64,000 nucleotides of DNA from Paenibacillus sp. (GTDB lineage Bacteria; Bacillota; Bacilli; Paenibacillales; Paenibacillaceae), in the NCBI GenBank assembly GCA_023512345.1, contig JAILZT010000001.1:124001-188000 (forward strand), in the 5' to 3' direction. Position numbers and translations under genes: made by a program. The notes under the pieces were generated by a model that had not been told where the DNA came from, made no database searches, and was given only the letters and a program-made list of their open reading frames with translations. Of the stretch, positions 45,166 to 53,464 are shown piece after piece (position 1 is the stretch's first letter; every line of letters begins with the position of its first letter).

Positions 45166-45759
45166 GTGAAATCAAACCAAAATAAATATGTACAATTAAC
45201 AGCTTCCATGTTCAGAACTGGAGTACTGGGCTACGGAGGAGGACCCTCCGTTATTCCACTCATCCGGCATGATGCAGTAACGCGTTATGACTGGCTGAAT
45301 GATGATGAATTCGGAGAAACATTAGCTATCGCCAATGCCTTGCCAGGTCCCATCGCTACTAAAATGGCAGCTTACCTTGGGTATAAGCTTAAAGGGGTAC
45401 GAGGTGCCATCGTTTCCGTTCTTGCCCATATTCTCCCCAGCTGTATAGCAATGATCGCTCTTTTGTCAGCGGTTAATTATTTAAGCGGCTCGAAGGTAAT
45501 TGCAGGGATGATTGCGGGGGTATCACCTGTTATTGCGGTTATGCTGGGGCTGATGGCTTACGAATTTGCTCAAAAAACATATAAAGGATTAGGAAAATGG
45601 CTTGGCCTAATACTGTTCATGTTAGCACTGCTTCTGCTTGAAGTCCTTCACCTGCATCCGGCTATAGTTATCGTAATCTTTCTCGCTTACGGAACAATTC
45701 ATTACCGTACATTGGCGAAGTTCAAGTCTAAACCCAACAATAAGGGAGGAACCCCATAA
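45166..45759 (+). CDS. Chromate transporter, first half (short CHR protein)
   Basis: A 197-residue CHR-domain protein with about six hydrophobic segments. Carries the conserved GVLGYGGGPSVIPLI, ANALPGPIATKMAAYLGY and PSCIAMIALL motifs. GTG at 45166 has AAGGAGG 6 nt upstream, so the longer 45142 start is not used. Short CHR proteins act in pairs, and the second half follows with a TAATG overlap. The pair probably exports chromate, or another anion. B. subtilis ywrA/ywrB are the nearest known case. Confidence 0.85.
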   Translation: MKSNQNKYVQLTASMFRTGVLGYGGGPSVIPLIRHDAVTRYDWLNDDEFGETLAIANALPGPIATKMAAYLGYKLKGVRGAIVSVLAHILPSCIAMIALLSAVNYLSGSKVIAGMIAGVSPVIAVMLGLMAYEFAQKTYKGLGKWLGLILFMLALLLLEVLHLHPAIVIVIFLAYGTIHYRTLAKFKSKPNNKGGTP

Positions 45760-46298
45760 TGGAGTGGCTCCAACTTATTTACGGTTTTTTCATGGCGAAT
45801 GTGCTTGGCTATGGCGGCGGCCCTTCCTCTATCCCGCTTATGTATGAGGAGATCGTCCCTCATTACGGCTGGCTGACAGATGAGCAATTCTCCAATATGC
45901 TGGCGCTGGGCAATGCCCTTCCGGGTCCAATTGCCACCAAAATCGCAGCCTATGTCGGCTATGATGTATATGGCTGGTTTGGGGTGTCTGTCGCTTTGTT
46001 GGCTACAGCCCTGCCTTCCGCCGCAGCGCTTATTATACTGCTTCAAGTGATGCAGAAATATCGCCAGTCCCCCATTGTAAAAGGCATGACCCTGCTTGTA
46101 CAGCCGGTCATTGCCGTAATGATGACTGTCCTCACCTGGAAAATGGCCAAAGGACCTGCAAGTTCCATCGGAATCTGGCAGACAGTAATTATTGCAGCCG
46201 TTGCCTTTTGGGCCATCAAACGCCTTAAACTGCACCCTGCTTTAGTCATCGTTGCTGCTTTTGCCTATGGTGGGTTCGTCCTCCGCTACACTGTCTGA
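45759..46298 (+). CDS. Chromate transporter, second half (short CHR protein)
   Basis: A 179-residue CHR-domain protein, partner of the preceding one. Motifs MANVLGYGGGPSSIPLM, GNALPGPIATKIAAYVGY and LPSAAALIIL parallel those of the first half. The start codon overlaps the preceding stop by one base, so translation is coupled. Confidence 0.86.
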   Translation: MEWLQLIYGFFMANVLGYGGGPSSIPLMYEEIVPHYGWLTDEQFSNMLALGNALPGPIATKIAAYVGYDVYGWFGVSVALLATALPSAAALIILLQVMQKYRQSPIVKGMTLLVQPVIAVMMTVLTWKMAKGPASSIGIWQTVIIAAVAFWAIKRLKLHPALVIVAAFAYGGFVLRYTV

Positions 46299-46299
46299 A

Positions 46300-46677
46300 C
46301 TATTTCAAAATATATTGCGACAAAACAGCTTGCACCTCGTAAATATTAACGCTTTTGTTGAACGTTTTCTTGAGGGGCAAAGAACCGCCGGAAATGTAAA
46401 TACGCAGCTCTGCATCCAAATCGAAATGTCCGGCTGTCTCTACAGAATAATGCGAGATACTTTTATAAGGAATGGAATGATACTCCGTTTTCTTGCCGGT
46501 CATCCCTTGTTTATCGACCATAATAAGACGTTTATCTGTAAAGATGAACATATCCCGTATCAACTTGTAGGCTCTTTCAATCTTTTCTTGAGGGGCTAGA
46601 ATTTGGGCAAAATCCCTTTGTATTTCGGTTATATTCACCTGTGAAGCATTCCCAAGCAACCCGTTAAAAATGGCCAT
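46300..46677 (-). CDS. Bacterial PH-domain protein
   Basis: A 125-residue protein formed by a pleckstrin-homology-like domain of the bPH type. Visible: FIFTDKRLIMVDKQGMTGKKTEYHSIPYKSI, the usual central beta hairpin and the following SxxSV strand, and a C-terminal helix. The function is unknown. It is convergent with the chromate transporter, whose stop lies next to its own stop (1-bp spacing). Confidence 0.8.
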   Translation of the reverse strand: MAIFNGLLGNASQVNITEIQRDFAQILAPQEKIERAYKLIRDMFIFTDKRLIMVDKQGMTGKKTEYHSIPYKSISHYSVETAGHFDLDAELRIYISGGSLPLKKTFNKSVNIYEVQAVLSQYILK

Positions 46678-46759
46678 GATTTCATCCCCTTTTCATAGTA
46701 TTGATTTAGAGTAAACTAAGATAATTATTCAGTCATACAAGGTTTATTCCACTTTTTTC

Positions 46760-46788
46760 TTGCTTATTCCCCTCATTTTGATTAAAAT
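46760..46788 (+). promoter_or_regulatory. Predicted sigma-A promoter of the ABC-F leader
   Basis: TTGCTT, 17 bp, TAAAAT (-35 at 46760-46765, -10 at 46783-46788). Transcription would start near 46795, about 30 bp ahead of the leader ORF and 290 bp ahead of the ABC-F gene. Confidence 0.6.
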
Positions 46789-46823
46789 AACTATAAATTT
46801 ATTAACGAAGGAGGTGTGGTAGG

Positions 46824-46991
46824 ATGGATCGCAATTGGACCAACAGTGTTATTAGCCGGCTGCCTATAGCTATGGCTGGCATCGTTCATGTAAATGGAAA
46901 CAACGGGAGAACTCTGTCCATTTTCAAGAACTTAATAACACTACACTATTGCGAAATGCCTTTCCTGCCATCATCTCAACGGGTCTCATAA
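46824..46991 (+). CDS. Leader peptide ORF of the ABC-F gene
   Basis: A 55-codon ORF (MDRNWTNSV at the start, SSQRVS at the end) with an excellent AAGGAGGT site 8 nt before ATG. It is too short for standard ORF lists and matches no family I know. The stop codon touches the base of an antiterminator stem (46991-46999). Translation of such a leader, and its arrest by a ribosome-binding drug, would affect the RNA fold that follows. That it is a regulatory peptide is inference, and the sequence need not be conserved. Confidence 0.55.
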   Translation: MDRNWTNSVISRLPIAMAGIVHVNGNNGRTLSIFKNLITLHYCEMPFLPSSQRVS

Positions 46992-47039
46992 CCGGGGAAC
47001 TGATAAGGCCGTGGGGAAATTTCCCTACGGTCTTTTTTT
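46991..47039 (+). terminator. Attenuator terminator and alternative antiterminator before the ABC-F gene
   Basis: A 12-bp stem (47007-47018 with 47021-47032, two G-U pairs) followed by seven T ends 46 bp before the ABC-F ATG. The upstream ACCGGGGAA (46991-46999) can pair with TTCCC(TA)CGGT (47021-47031) instead, breaking the terminator. The upstream strand starts at the leader stop codon, so a ribosome that finishes there would hide it and favour termination. A stalled one would leave it free. Confidence 0.68.
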
Positions 47040-47084
47040 GTAATCTGAGGGCGGCAGACGGGCTATCCATAAAGGAGAATACCC

Positions 47085-48977
47085 ATGATTATTCAATGTC
47101 AAAATGTTCAAAAGTACCACGGTGCCCAGCTTGTGCTGTCAGACATCACCTTCGATATTCGCCAAGGCGAAAAGATCGGCCTTATCGGCCGTAATGGCTG
47201 CGGAAAAACCACCCTATTCCATCTGTTAAACGGGCAGGAACGCCCTGATCAAGGACAAATATCGATTCGGAAGGGCAGCGTGATTGGACAACTGTCGCAG
47301 ATTCAAGAAGCGAGCGGGAATGAAACCGTGTATAACGTTCTACAGCGGAGCTTCGCTGAGCCCTTGCAGTGGCAGAGTCGTCTACGAGAGTTAGAGCTGG
47401 AAATGTCCCTCCTGGATGCTGGGAAGGATGAAGAGTGCTTGAACAAGCTACTGAAGGAGTACGGCAGCCTGCAGGATAGATTCGAATCGGCCGGTGGTTA
47501 TGAAATTGAATCTTCCATCCAGCGCATTGCCGCAGGACTCGGGATCGGGACTGGACAATATGATCGTGTGTTTGCCTCTCTCTCCGGCGGGGAAAAAACA
47601 AAGGTGGGTCTGGCAGAACTGCTTCTTCGTAACCCTGATGTACTATTGCTGGATGAACCAACCAATCATCTCGATATGAATGCTATCGAATGGCTTGAGC
47701 AATTTCTTCAGGATTACGAAGGGACTGTGCTCGCAATCTCTCATGACCGTTATTTTTTGGACGCTGTCGTGAAGAAGGTTATAGAGATTGAGGATGGAGA
47801 AGCTATCACATACCATACTAACTACAGCGGGTACCAAACAGAGAAAGAAGTCCGGTTGATACAGCAATTCGAGGACTTTAAAGAGCAGCAGAAAAAAATC
47901 AAACAGATGAAGGAAACTATTAAACGCCTTATTGAATGGGGTAACCGAGCTGATAACCCTAAGTTCCATAAGCGGGCAGCAGCGATGCAAAAGGCACTGG
48001 ACCGCATGGTAAAAGTAAAGAAGCCTATTATGGAACGTAAATCCATGGATCTGCAATTGGAGCAAAATGACCGCTCCGGAAATCAGGCCCTCATCCTGGA
48101 TCAGGTAGGCAAATCTTACGGGAACCGATGTTTGTTTCAGCAGGCTACTGAAATATTGCGATACGGCGAAGCTACTGCTCTTATCGGCGGCAACGGAGCG
48201 GGCAAGAGCACACTGCTCAGAATTATTCTAGGCCAGGAAGCTCCAGACATCGGAAACTGCACGCTAGGCTCGAGAGCGGTCGTAGGCTATCTAGCACAGG
48301 AAGCTGTTCCTGAGAGCAATGGACATTCAGTACTGCGCTATTTCCGTGAGGAAGCGGGGCTTGAGGAAGGCGAAGCACGGGGCCAGCTGGCACGGTTCCT
48401 GTTCTTCGGCAGCGATGTGTTCAAGGCCATCACCAACCTTTCAGGCGGAGAGTGGACCCGGCTGCGCTTTGCAATTCTTATGCATCGTCGCCCAAACCTG
48501 TTGATTCTAGATGAGCCCACCAACCATTTGGATATTGATTCTCGTGAAGCCTTGGAAGAAGCTCTGGAGGAGTTCCCTGGCACGGTATTGGCTGTATCCC
48601 ATGACCGTTATTTCATAAATCGGCTGTTCCATAAGATATGGACCATTGATGAAGGACGGTTTGGCGTTTTCGAGGGGAACTACGAATACTATAAAGAGAA
48701 GCTGGCAGAGAAAGTCATGGCTGCCTCCACTCTTCAGGAGCAGAAACCTCAAAGAATCCTCACTAACCGAAGCACCTCGTCACAGCCTGCCTGGGAAAAG
48801 GATATTGCAGAGGCGGAAAAGCAAATCGAGGGGATCGACGCTATGATGCTTGATCCGAGAATGAGCAACGATGCCATTGGCCTCACTGAGCTGCAGCAAC
48901 AACGTGATACGGTTCAGGAGAAGCTGGATCAACTTTATGCAGGCTGGTTGAGTGCTACCGAGAGTGCTGTTGAATAG
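47085..48977 (+). CDS. ABC-F family ribosome-protection ATPase
   Basis: A 630-residue ABC-F protein with no membrane segment. Cassette 1: Walker A GRNGCGKTT (about 35-43), signature LSGGEKTK, Walker B VLLLDEPTNHLD. Cassette 2: GGNGAGKST, LSGGEWTR, LLILDEPTNHLD. The interdomain linker (about 245-315, WGNRADNPKFHKRAAAMQKALDRM) is the antibiotic-resistance-domain or P-tip region that reaches toward the peptidyl transferase centre. A basic C-terminal tail is present. The preceding attenuator fits drug-inducible ABC-F genes (VmlR, VgaL type) more than housekeeping ones. Paenibacillus TaeA is a possible relative, but resistance is unproven. Confidence 0.88.
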   Translation: MIIQCQNVQKYHGAQLVLSDITFDIRQGEKIGLIGRNGCGKTTLFHLLNGQERPDQGQISIRKGSVIGQLSQIQEASGNETVYNVLQRSFAEPLQWQSRLRELELEMSLLDAGKDEECLNKLLKEYGSLQDRFESAGGYEIESSIQRIAAGLGIGTGQYDRVFASLSGGEKTKVGLAELLLRNPDVLLLDEPTNHLDMNAIEWLEQFLQDYEGTVLAISHDRYFLDAVVKKVIEIEDGEAITYHTNYSGYQTEKEVRLIQQFEDFKEQQKKIKQMKETIKRLIEWGNRADNPKFHKRAAAMQKALDRMVKVKKPIMERKSMDLQLEQNDRSGNQALILDQVGKSYGNRCLFQQATEILRYGEATALIGGNGAGKSTLLRIILGQEAPDIGNCTLGSRAVVGYLAQEAVPESNGHSVLRYFREEAGLEEGEARGQLARFLFFGSDVFKAITNLSGGEWTRLRFAILMHRRPNLLILDEPTNHLDIDSREALEEALEEFPGTVLAVSHDRYFINRLFHKIWTIDEGRFGVFEGNYEYYKEKLAEKVMAASTLQEQKPQRILTNRSTSSQPAWEKDIAEAEKQIEGIDAMMLDPRMSNDAIGLTELQQQRDTVQEKLDQLYAGWLSATESAVE

Positions 48978-48991
48978 AGAGGAGATATAAG

Positions 48992-49456
48992 ATGAACAGT
49001 AAAGAAAAATCCGACCTATTCTGGAAAGAATATCTCAAACTCCATCCTGAGGCTGGAGAAATATATGATGTATGGTCATTCGGAGATAACCCCAGACTGG
49101 CATATGAGCTGCTTGAGCTTGTTAGACAAGGAGTCAAAACAGGTACCGCTTCAAGCTATGATCTGTACGAAATGCGTGGAGAAACCGTACCTTTTTTAGG
49201 TGGATACAGCGTTATATTAGACGAAAAAGGTGACCCTAAGGTTATTGTGGTAACAACTAAGCTACAAATTCTCCCTTTCGACGAAGTTGGGGCTGAATTT
49301 GCTTATACCGAAGGCGAAGATGACCGGACGTTAGAATCCTGGCGTCACGAACATGAGTTGTATTTTACGAGGGAATGGAATGCTATTAATAAGCCGTTCA
49401 ATCCCAAGATGAAAGTCGTATGTGAAAATTTTAAAGTGGTTTATATGAAGTCTTAA
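48992..49456 (+). CDS. ASCH-domain protein
   Basis: A 154-residue ASCH protein, a PUA-like fold that binds RNA or modified nucleosides. The FGDNPRLAYELLELVRQGVKTGTAS segment with GExVPFLGGYSVIL is the family pattern. It starts 14 bp after the ABC-F stop with a GAGAGGAG site, so it is probably in the same transcript. Its role is unknown; RNA handling during translation would suit its partner but is inference. Confidence 0.82.
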   Translation: MNSKEKSDLFWKEYLKLHPEAGEIYDVWSFGDNPRLAYELLELVRQGVKTGTASSYDLYEMRGETVPFLGGYSVILDEKGDPKVIVVTTKLQILPFDEVGAEFAYTEGEDDRTLESWRHEHELYFTREWNAINKPFNPKMKVVCENFKVVYMKS

Positions 49457-49522
49457 CCTCTGTAAAACCAAGAAATATAAGCAAACTATACTGAAATTCT
49501 ATACTTTCTGATATTTCAAATA

Positions 49523-49556
49523 GGCTGCCTCTTCAATACGAAGATGCAGCCTTATA
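49523..49556 (+). terminator. Hairpin after the ASCH gene
   Basis: GGCTGCCTCTTC and GAAGATGCAGCC pair, with one mismatch, around AATAC, then TTATAT follows. The T tract is poor, so termination is probable, not certain. Confidence 0.5.
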
Positions 49557-49593
49557 TAGGATAAATCATCAATTGAACACCATTCAAACCGGT

Positions 49594-49749
49594 TTACCGC
49601 ATAATACCTGTAGCCCATCCAAAAATAGAGATCCATAACGGAATACTAATCAATATGCCCCAAATCAACCCAGCCCCAATGTTTCCTTCAACAGGACGTA
49701 CCACAACAGCCTCTGGATTTAATGGAAGTCTCAACTCTTCTGGTTCCAT
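49594..49749 (-). CDS. Small single-span membrane protein
   Basis: A 51-residue protein with a short acidic N-terminus (MEPEELRLPLNPEAVVVRPV) and one hydrophobic helix (about 25-47, IGAGLIWGILISIPLWISIFGW). ATG at 49749 has AGGAGGGG 5 nt upstream and is preferred to the longer ORF at 49779. I do not recognise a family. Confidence 0.6.
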   Translation of the reverse strand: MEPEELRLPLNPEAVVVRPVEGNIGAGLIWGILISIPLWISIFGWATGIMR

Positions 49750-49952
49750 GCGATCCCCTCCTAAATTTCTTATCGTCACAGTAGAGGAAAAAATGTAGAC
49801 CGCTTGACCTAAAAAGTTAATTTTTTAGGGATGTTTTAGATAGAAAGGCTCAGCGGCTTTCAATTGTAAGTGCTTTCATAACGACAATTACCCAAAATTC
49901 GTACTAGTTCAAACGTTAGCATCACTGATTTTACTTATTGTATGCATGAACC

Positions 49953-50570
49953 CTAGTCCAATATTACCGGTTTAGCTGAATTTTGTAAATATTGAAACAT
50001 AGTATGAAGCTGCTCCACTGTATTACGTTCCAATGATAATTCCGGCAGCTCATCCTCGGCAAAAAAAGAAACATCACTTGTCTCCAAGCCTTCCACAGCT
50101 TCCCCTCCAACAATCTGGCAGAGAATAAAAAGCTTGTAGATATGATAAGCTTCCGGTGGATGATTATGAAATTTTTTATCCATCACAGCCAGAAGGCGTA
50201 CGGCTTCCGTCTCGAACCCAGACTCCTCCCGTATCTCCTTCACTACCACTTCACTTGGGGAAAGCCCGATATCGGCCCAGCCTCCCGGAAGTGCCCATTT
50301 GCCATCCGACTTTTCCCGAACCAGCAAAATACATTGATCGCGAAATACAACACCACGAATATCCGTTTTAGGGGTACAGTAGCCCTCATCGTTTGCAAAT
50401 GAGAGTCGGATACTCTCCTTGCTCTCTAGTGTATAATTAGCCAAAATATCCACGCTCAGCTCCCGCAAAGCCTGATAGCGTTCCACGTCATACACATCCT
50501 TGGCATAAGCAAGGCCCGTCTGTGCGATGGCTTGAATTTCTTTGGCCCATGATAACCATTTGGGTTCCAT
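49953..50570 (-). CDS. NUDIX hydrolase with NUDIX_N domain
   Basis: A 205-residue protein. The N-terminal 60 residues are an NUDIX_N-like helical domain and the rest is a Nudix fold. The Nudix box reads GGWADIGLSPSEV then VVKEIREESGFE: the Glu-Glu metal pair is kept, the first Glu is replaced by Leu and the REU motif has Lys for Arg. That variant is common in the ADP-ribose/nucleoside diphosphate group. The substrate is not known. It is downstream of and in line with the methyltransferase-like gene. Confidence 0.82.
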   Translation of the reverse strand: MEPKWLSWAKEIQAIAQTGLAYAKDVYDVERYQALRELSVDILANYTLESKESIRLSFANDEGYCTPKTDIRGVVFRDQCILLVREKSDGKWALPGGWADIGLSPSEVVVKEIREESGFETEAVRLLAVMDKKFHNHPPEAYHIYKLFILCQIVGGEAVEGLETSDVSFFAEDELPELSLERNTVEQLHTMFQYLQNSAKPVILD

Positions 50571-50604
50571 AACTGCACCTCTTCTCCGGATATCCGTAAA
50601 GTCT

Positions 50605-51657
50605 CTAATGGCAAAGCATTAGATGTCGGGAAAATAGTCCCTTCTTCGCAATACAACGGTCTGTGATTGTAAATCCTGCTTCAGAGATCATCTCATCCAT
50701 AGCCTCTATAGCTACAATAACAACTTTATCCGCAATTCGACGTGCGTTCACCAGAATCGAAAATTGCTCTTCCGGTGTAATTCGCGAATACAAATTGTAA
50801 GGCATATCCACAATTGCTACATCGTAATGCTCTGTGATATCCGCTATATCACCTAAAGTAACCTCACTCGTAAATCCGAAATGGGCAATGTTCGTCCGTG
50901 CTCCAGTAGCAATAAATGGATTAATGTCCCGCCCCACGATGTCGATTCCCATGGAAAGCGCCTCTACCATAACAGTTCCGATCCCGCAGCAGGGATCTAT
51001 GGCTTTGATACCTGCCGGATTTGGAACGGCCATATTCACAGCTGCTCTGGCTACACGTGTACTGAGCGCAATAGAATAGCTGCGTGGTTTTTTCATCTGA
51101 CGGAACCAAGTCGCTTTATTCTTGTGATAGGTCCCGAAGTACCAGCGGCCTCCTAGTGTAACTATTCCATAGACCAACTGCGGGTGGTTCACATCAGCTT
51201 CGCCCTCAATATGCAAGCCGATTTCCCGCTCGATGACTCTGCGTTCATCATACTCTATTTTATTCTCAGGGGACAGATCATTTATTTTTACAAAAATAGC
51301 CTTGAAGGTCATACCGTTGACTTGCACCTGTTCCACCTGTTTATAAATCTCAGGCAGTATATCCCCTTCATACATCACATCGATCCGTTCCTTAATAAAG
51401 GGGCTACGGCTGACATCTACCTCAATATCACTTTCAAAAATGGTCGGGGGCACTTCCCTGCCAAAAAGACAACGCAACTCCATCTGGCATAGGGATATCT
51501 CATCCTCTGAGCAAGCGTATGTATATATAAATGTTGGTTTTCCACTATCTGTATGCAAATCGATCTCATCCTCTACCCTTTTAAAATAGCATGTTTTTGA
51601 GCCTTCTGGCCGCTTTAGCTTACCCAGTCTATCATGGTTATTGATCGTAATCAACAA
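50605..51657 (-). CDS. TRM11-like RNA methyltransferase
   Basis: A 350-residue Rossmann methyltransferase. The SAM-binding motif is DPCCGIGTVMVEA (about residues 214-226) and the catalytic NPPY-type motif reads DMPYNLYS, so Pro-Tyr remain but Asn is Asp. The N-terminal 150 residues carry no THUMP domain that I can recognise. It is probably an N2-guanine methyltransferase of tRNA, inferred from similarity to TRM11. Substrate is not proven. Confidence 0.7.
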   Translation of the reverse strand: MLITINNHDRLGKLKRPEGSKTCYFKRVEDEIDLHTDSGKPTFIYTYACSEDEISLCQMELRCLFGREVPPTIFESDIEVDVSRSPFIKERIDVMYEGDILPEIYKQVEQVQVNGMTFKAIFVKINDLSPENKIEYDERRVIEREIGLHIEGEADVNHPQLVYGIVTLGGRWYFGTYHKNKATWFRQMKKPRSYSIALSTRVARAAVNMAVPNPAGIKAIDPCCGIGTVMVEALSMGIDIVGRDINPFIATGARTNIAHFGFTSEVTLGDIADITEHYDVAIVDMPYNLYSRITPEEQFSILVNARRIADKVVIVAIEAMDEMISEAGFTITDRCIAKKGLFSRHLMLCH

Positions 51658-51793
51658 ATCTGAAGGTATCAGATAATCAGCGAAAAAAACACAAGTTATT
51701 GCCTGAAACGGTTATCTGGTTAATACATCCGTAATCGTTTTGATCCCTAAGGAGTTCTCAAGTATAATGAACCCTGTAGATTGCTTAACAAAA

Positions 51794-51811
51794 CATTGGC
51801 GTAACGCCATT
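51794..51811. promoter_or_regulatory. Inverted repeat upstream of the M20 dipeptidase
   Basis: TTGGCGTAACGCCA (with TGGCG/CGCCA arms) lies about 60 bp upstream of the dipeptidase ATG, just before a TATGCT hexamer. It could be an operator. Confidence 0.3.
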
Positions 51812-51869
51812 ATGCTAGGCTTATGAAGCCGGTTTTGCAGGGCAAAATTTCAAGGAGGTACATAACACT

Positions 51870-53225
51870 ATGTCATACGAAACTTATTTCAAGGAACACC
51901 GGGAGGAGCATCTGGATGAATTGAAGCAGTGGCTTACTATTCCCAGCATCTCCGCCCTATCAGCGCATAAGGAAGATATGCTGTCTGCAGCCAATTGGCT
52001 GCTAGATACCCTTAAGCGTGCAGGATTAGAGAATATAGAACTTCACCCTACAGCGGGCCACCCTGTAATATATGCCGATTATCTGCATGCCCCAGGCAAG
52101 CCAACCATTCTGGTATATGGCCACTATGATGTGCAGCCGGTAGATCCACTAAATCTGTGGACGACTCCACCGTTTGAGCCTGAAATCCGGGATGGCAAGC
52201 TGTATGCTCGTGGTGCTACAGACGATAAGGGCCAAATATTTGTTCATATCAAGGCACTTGAAGCCATTCTTAAGCAAGAAGGTACTCTTCCTGTTAATAT
52301 CAAGCTCTGCATTGAAGGCGAGGAAGAGATCGGCAGTGCCAATCTGCCGCCATTCTTAGAAGCCAATAAGCTTAAGCTGGCTGCTGATGCTGTTCTTGTC
52401 TCTGATACTTCTTTACTGGAACGCGGCCGTCCCGCTATTTGCACCGGATTGCGCGGGCTGTGCTCACTAGAAGTTATTGTAAACACCGCTTTAACAGATT
52501 TACATTCAGGTACGTTTGGCGGTGGTGTTCCTAATGCACTCCATGCACTCGTTTCTCTGCTCTCCTCCCTGCATGATGATAAGGGACGTGTAGCTGTAGA
52601 GGGCTTCTACCAAGGGGTTCCTGAGCTCTCCCCGCTGATGCGTGAAGAATTCACCAAGCAAGGCGTCGACGAGGAGAAGATTCGAGCAAACCTGGGGCTT
52701 GAAGCTTTATACGGAGAAGAAGGATACTCCTTTGTAGAGCGGGTTGGTGCTCGTCCGACGCTTGAGCTTAACGGTGTCTATGGCGGCTTCCAAGGCGAAG
52801 GCAGCAAGACAGTCATTCCAAAAGAGGCCCATGCCAAAATCACCTGCCGACTTGTTGGCGATCAGGATCCGCAGCATATTCTCGATGCTATAGAGGCTCA
52901 TTTGAAGGCTAACCTTCAAGCTGGAGCCCGGCTGCAAGTGAACCAAATGGAGAAAGCCCGGGCCTTTAACATCGACCCGTCTAATCCTTTCTTGCAAACT
53001 GCAGCTGATGCTTACGGAAAAGTATACGGCACCCGGGCCCTCTTCACCAAAGACGGAGGATCCATTCCAATTATGGAAAGCTTCTCCCGTGTTCTTGAAG
53101 CCCCGGTTGTTCTAATGGGCTTTGGCCTCGATGATGAGAACCTGCATGCTCCGGATGAGCATTTCAATCTGGAGAATTTTGATAAAGGCCTGTTGACGGT
53201 GGTTGAATTTTTAAAATCTGTATAA
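51870..53225 (+). CDS. M20-family dipeptidase
   Basis: A 451-residue zinc dipeptidase. Metal and catalytic residues are visible: VYGHYDVQPVDP (His and catalytic Asp), RGATDDKGQ (bridging Asp), EGEEEIGSANLP (catalytic Glu and ligand Glu), DTSLLER, and HAPDEHF at the end. Length suits the CNDP/PepV-like group that cuts dipeptides. AAGGAGG lies before ATG. It stands alone with a terminator 14 bp after the stop. Confidence 0.88.
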   Translation: MSYETYFKEHREEHLDELKQWLTIPSISALSAHKEDMLSAANWLLDTLKRAGLENIELHPTAGHPVIYADYLHAPGKPTILVYGHYDVQPVDPLNLWTTPPFEPEIRDGKLYARGATDDKGQIFVHIKALEAILKQEGTLPVNIKLCIEGEEEIGSANLPPFLEANKLKLAADAVLVSDTSLLERGRPAICTGLRGLCSLEVIVNTALTDLHSGTFGGGVPNALHALVSLLSSLHDDKGRVAVEGFYQGVPELSPLMREEFTKQGVDEEKIRANLGLEALYGEEGYSFVERVGARPTLELNGVYGGFQGEGSKTVIPKEAHAKITCRLVGDQDPQHILDAIEAHLKANLQAGARLQVNQMEKARAFNIDPSNPFLQTAADAYGKVYGTRALFTKDGGSIPIMESFSRVLEAPVVLMGFGLDDENLHAPDEHFNLENFDKGLLTVVEFLKSV

Positions 53226-53238
53226 GGTATGACCCATT

Positions 53239-53279
53239 AAAGAGATGACTCCTGTAATTAGGAGCCATCTCTTTTTTTC
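53239..53279 (+). terminator. Terminator of the M20 dipeptidase
   Basis: AGAGATG-A-CTCCT pairs with AGGAG-C-CATCTCT around GTAATT and is followed by a run of seven T. Confidence 0.85.
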
Positions 53280-53287
53280 AAATACAA

Positions 53288-53317
53288 AATAAAAAAACCC
53301 TTGTATCACAAGGGTTT
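53288..53317 (-). terminator. Terminator of tRNA-Gly
   Basis: On the minus strand AAACCCTTGT and ACAAGGGTTT pair around GAT, followed by a T tract, 14 bp after the tRNA 3' end. Confidence 0.8.
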
Positions 53318-53330
53318 GGAATGTTAATTA

Positions 53331-53404
53331 TGGAGCGGGTGATGGGAATCGAACCCACGCTATTAGCTTGGAAGGCTAAAGTTCTACCATTGAACTACAC
53401 CCGC
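53331..53404 (-). tRNA. tRNA-Gly (anticodon UCC)
   Basis: A 74-nt cloverleaf on the minus strand: acceptor GCGGGTG pairs with CACCCGC, the anticodon loop is CTTCCAA (anticodon TCC), the T arm holds GGTTCGATTCC, and CCA is encoded after the discriminator T. It stands alone, with its own terminator. Confidence 0.95.
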
Positions 53405-53464
53405 GCTTATAGTAAGACAAGAAATATTGTAGCATTATCTCTTACAAAAAGCAATCCTCAATGT

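Noticed and set aside
46252..46599. Plus-strand ORF overlapping the PH-domain gene
   Set aside because: It is antisense to a clear PH-domain protein and has no recognisable domain or ribosome site.
49809..49830. CCTAAAAAGTTAATTTTTTAGG inverted repeat upstream of the small membrane protein gene
   Set aside because: It is AT-only in the stem and lacks a clear role as terminator or operator, so no feature was called.
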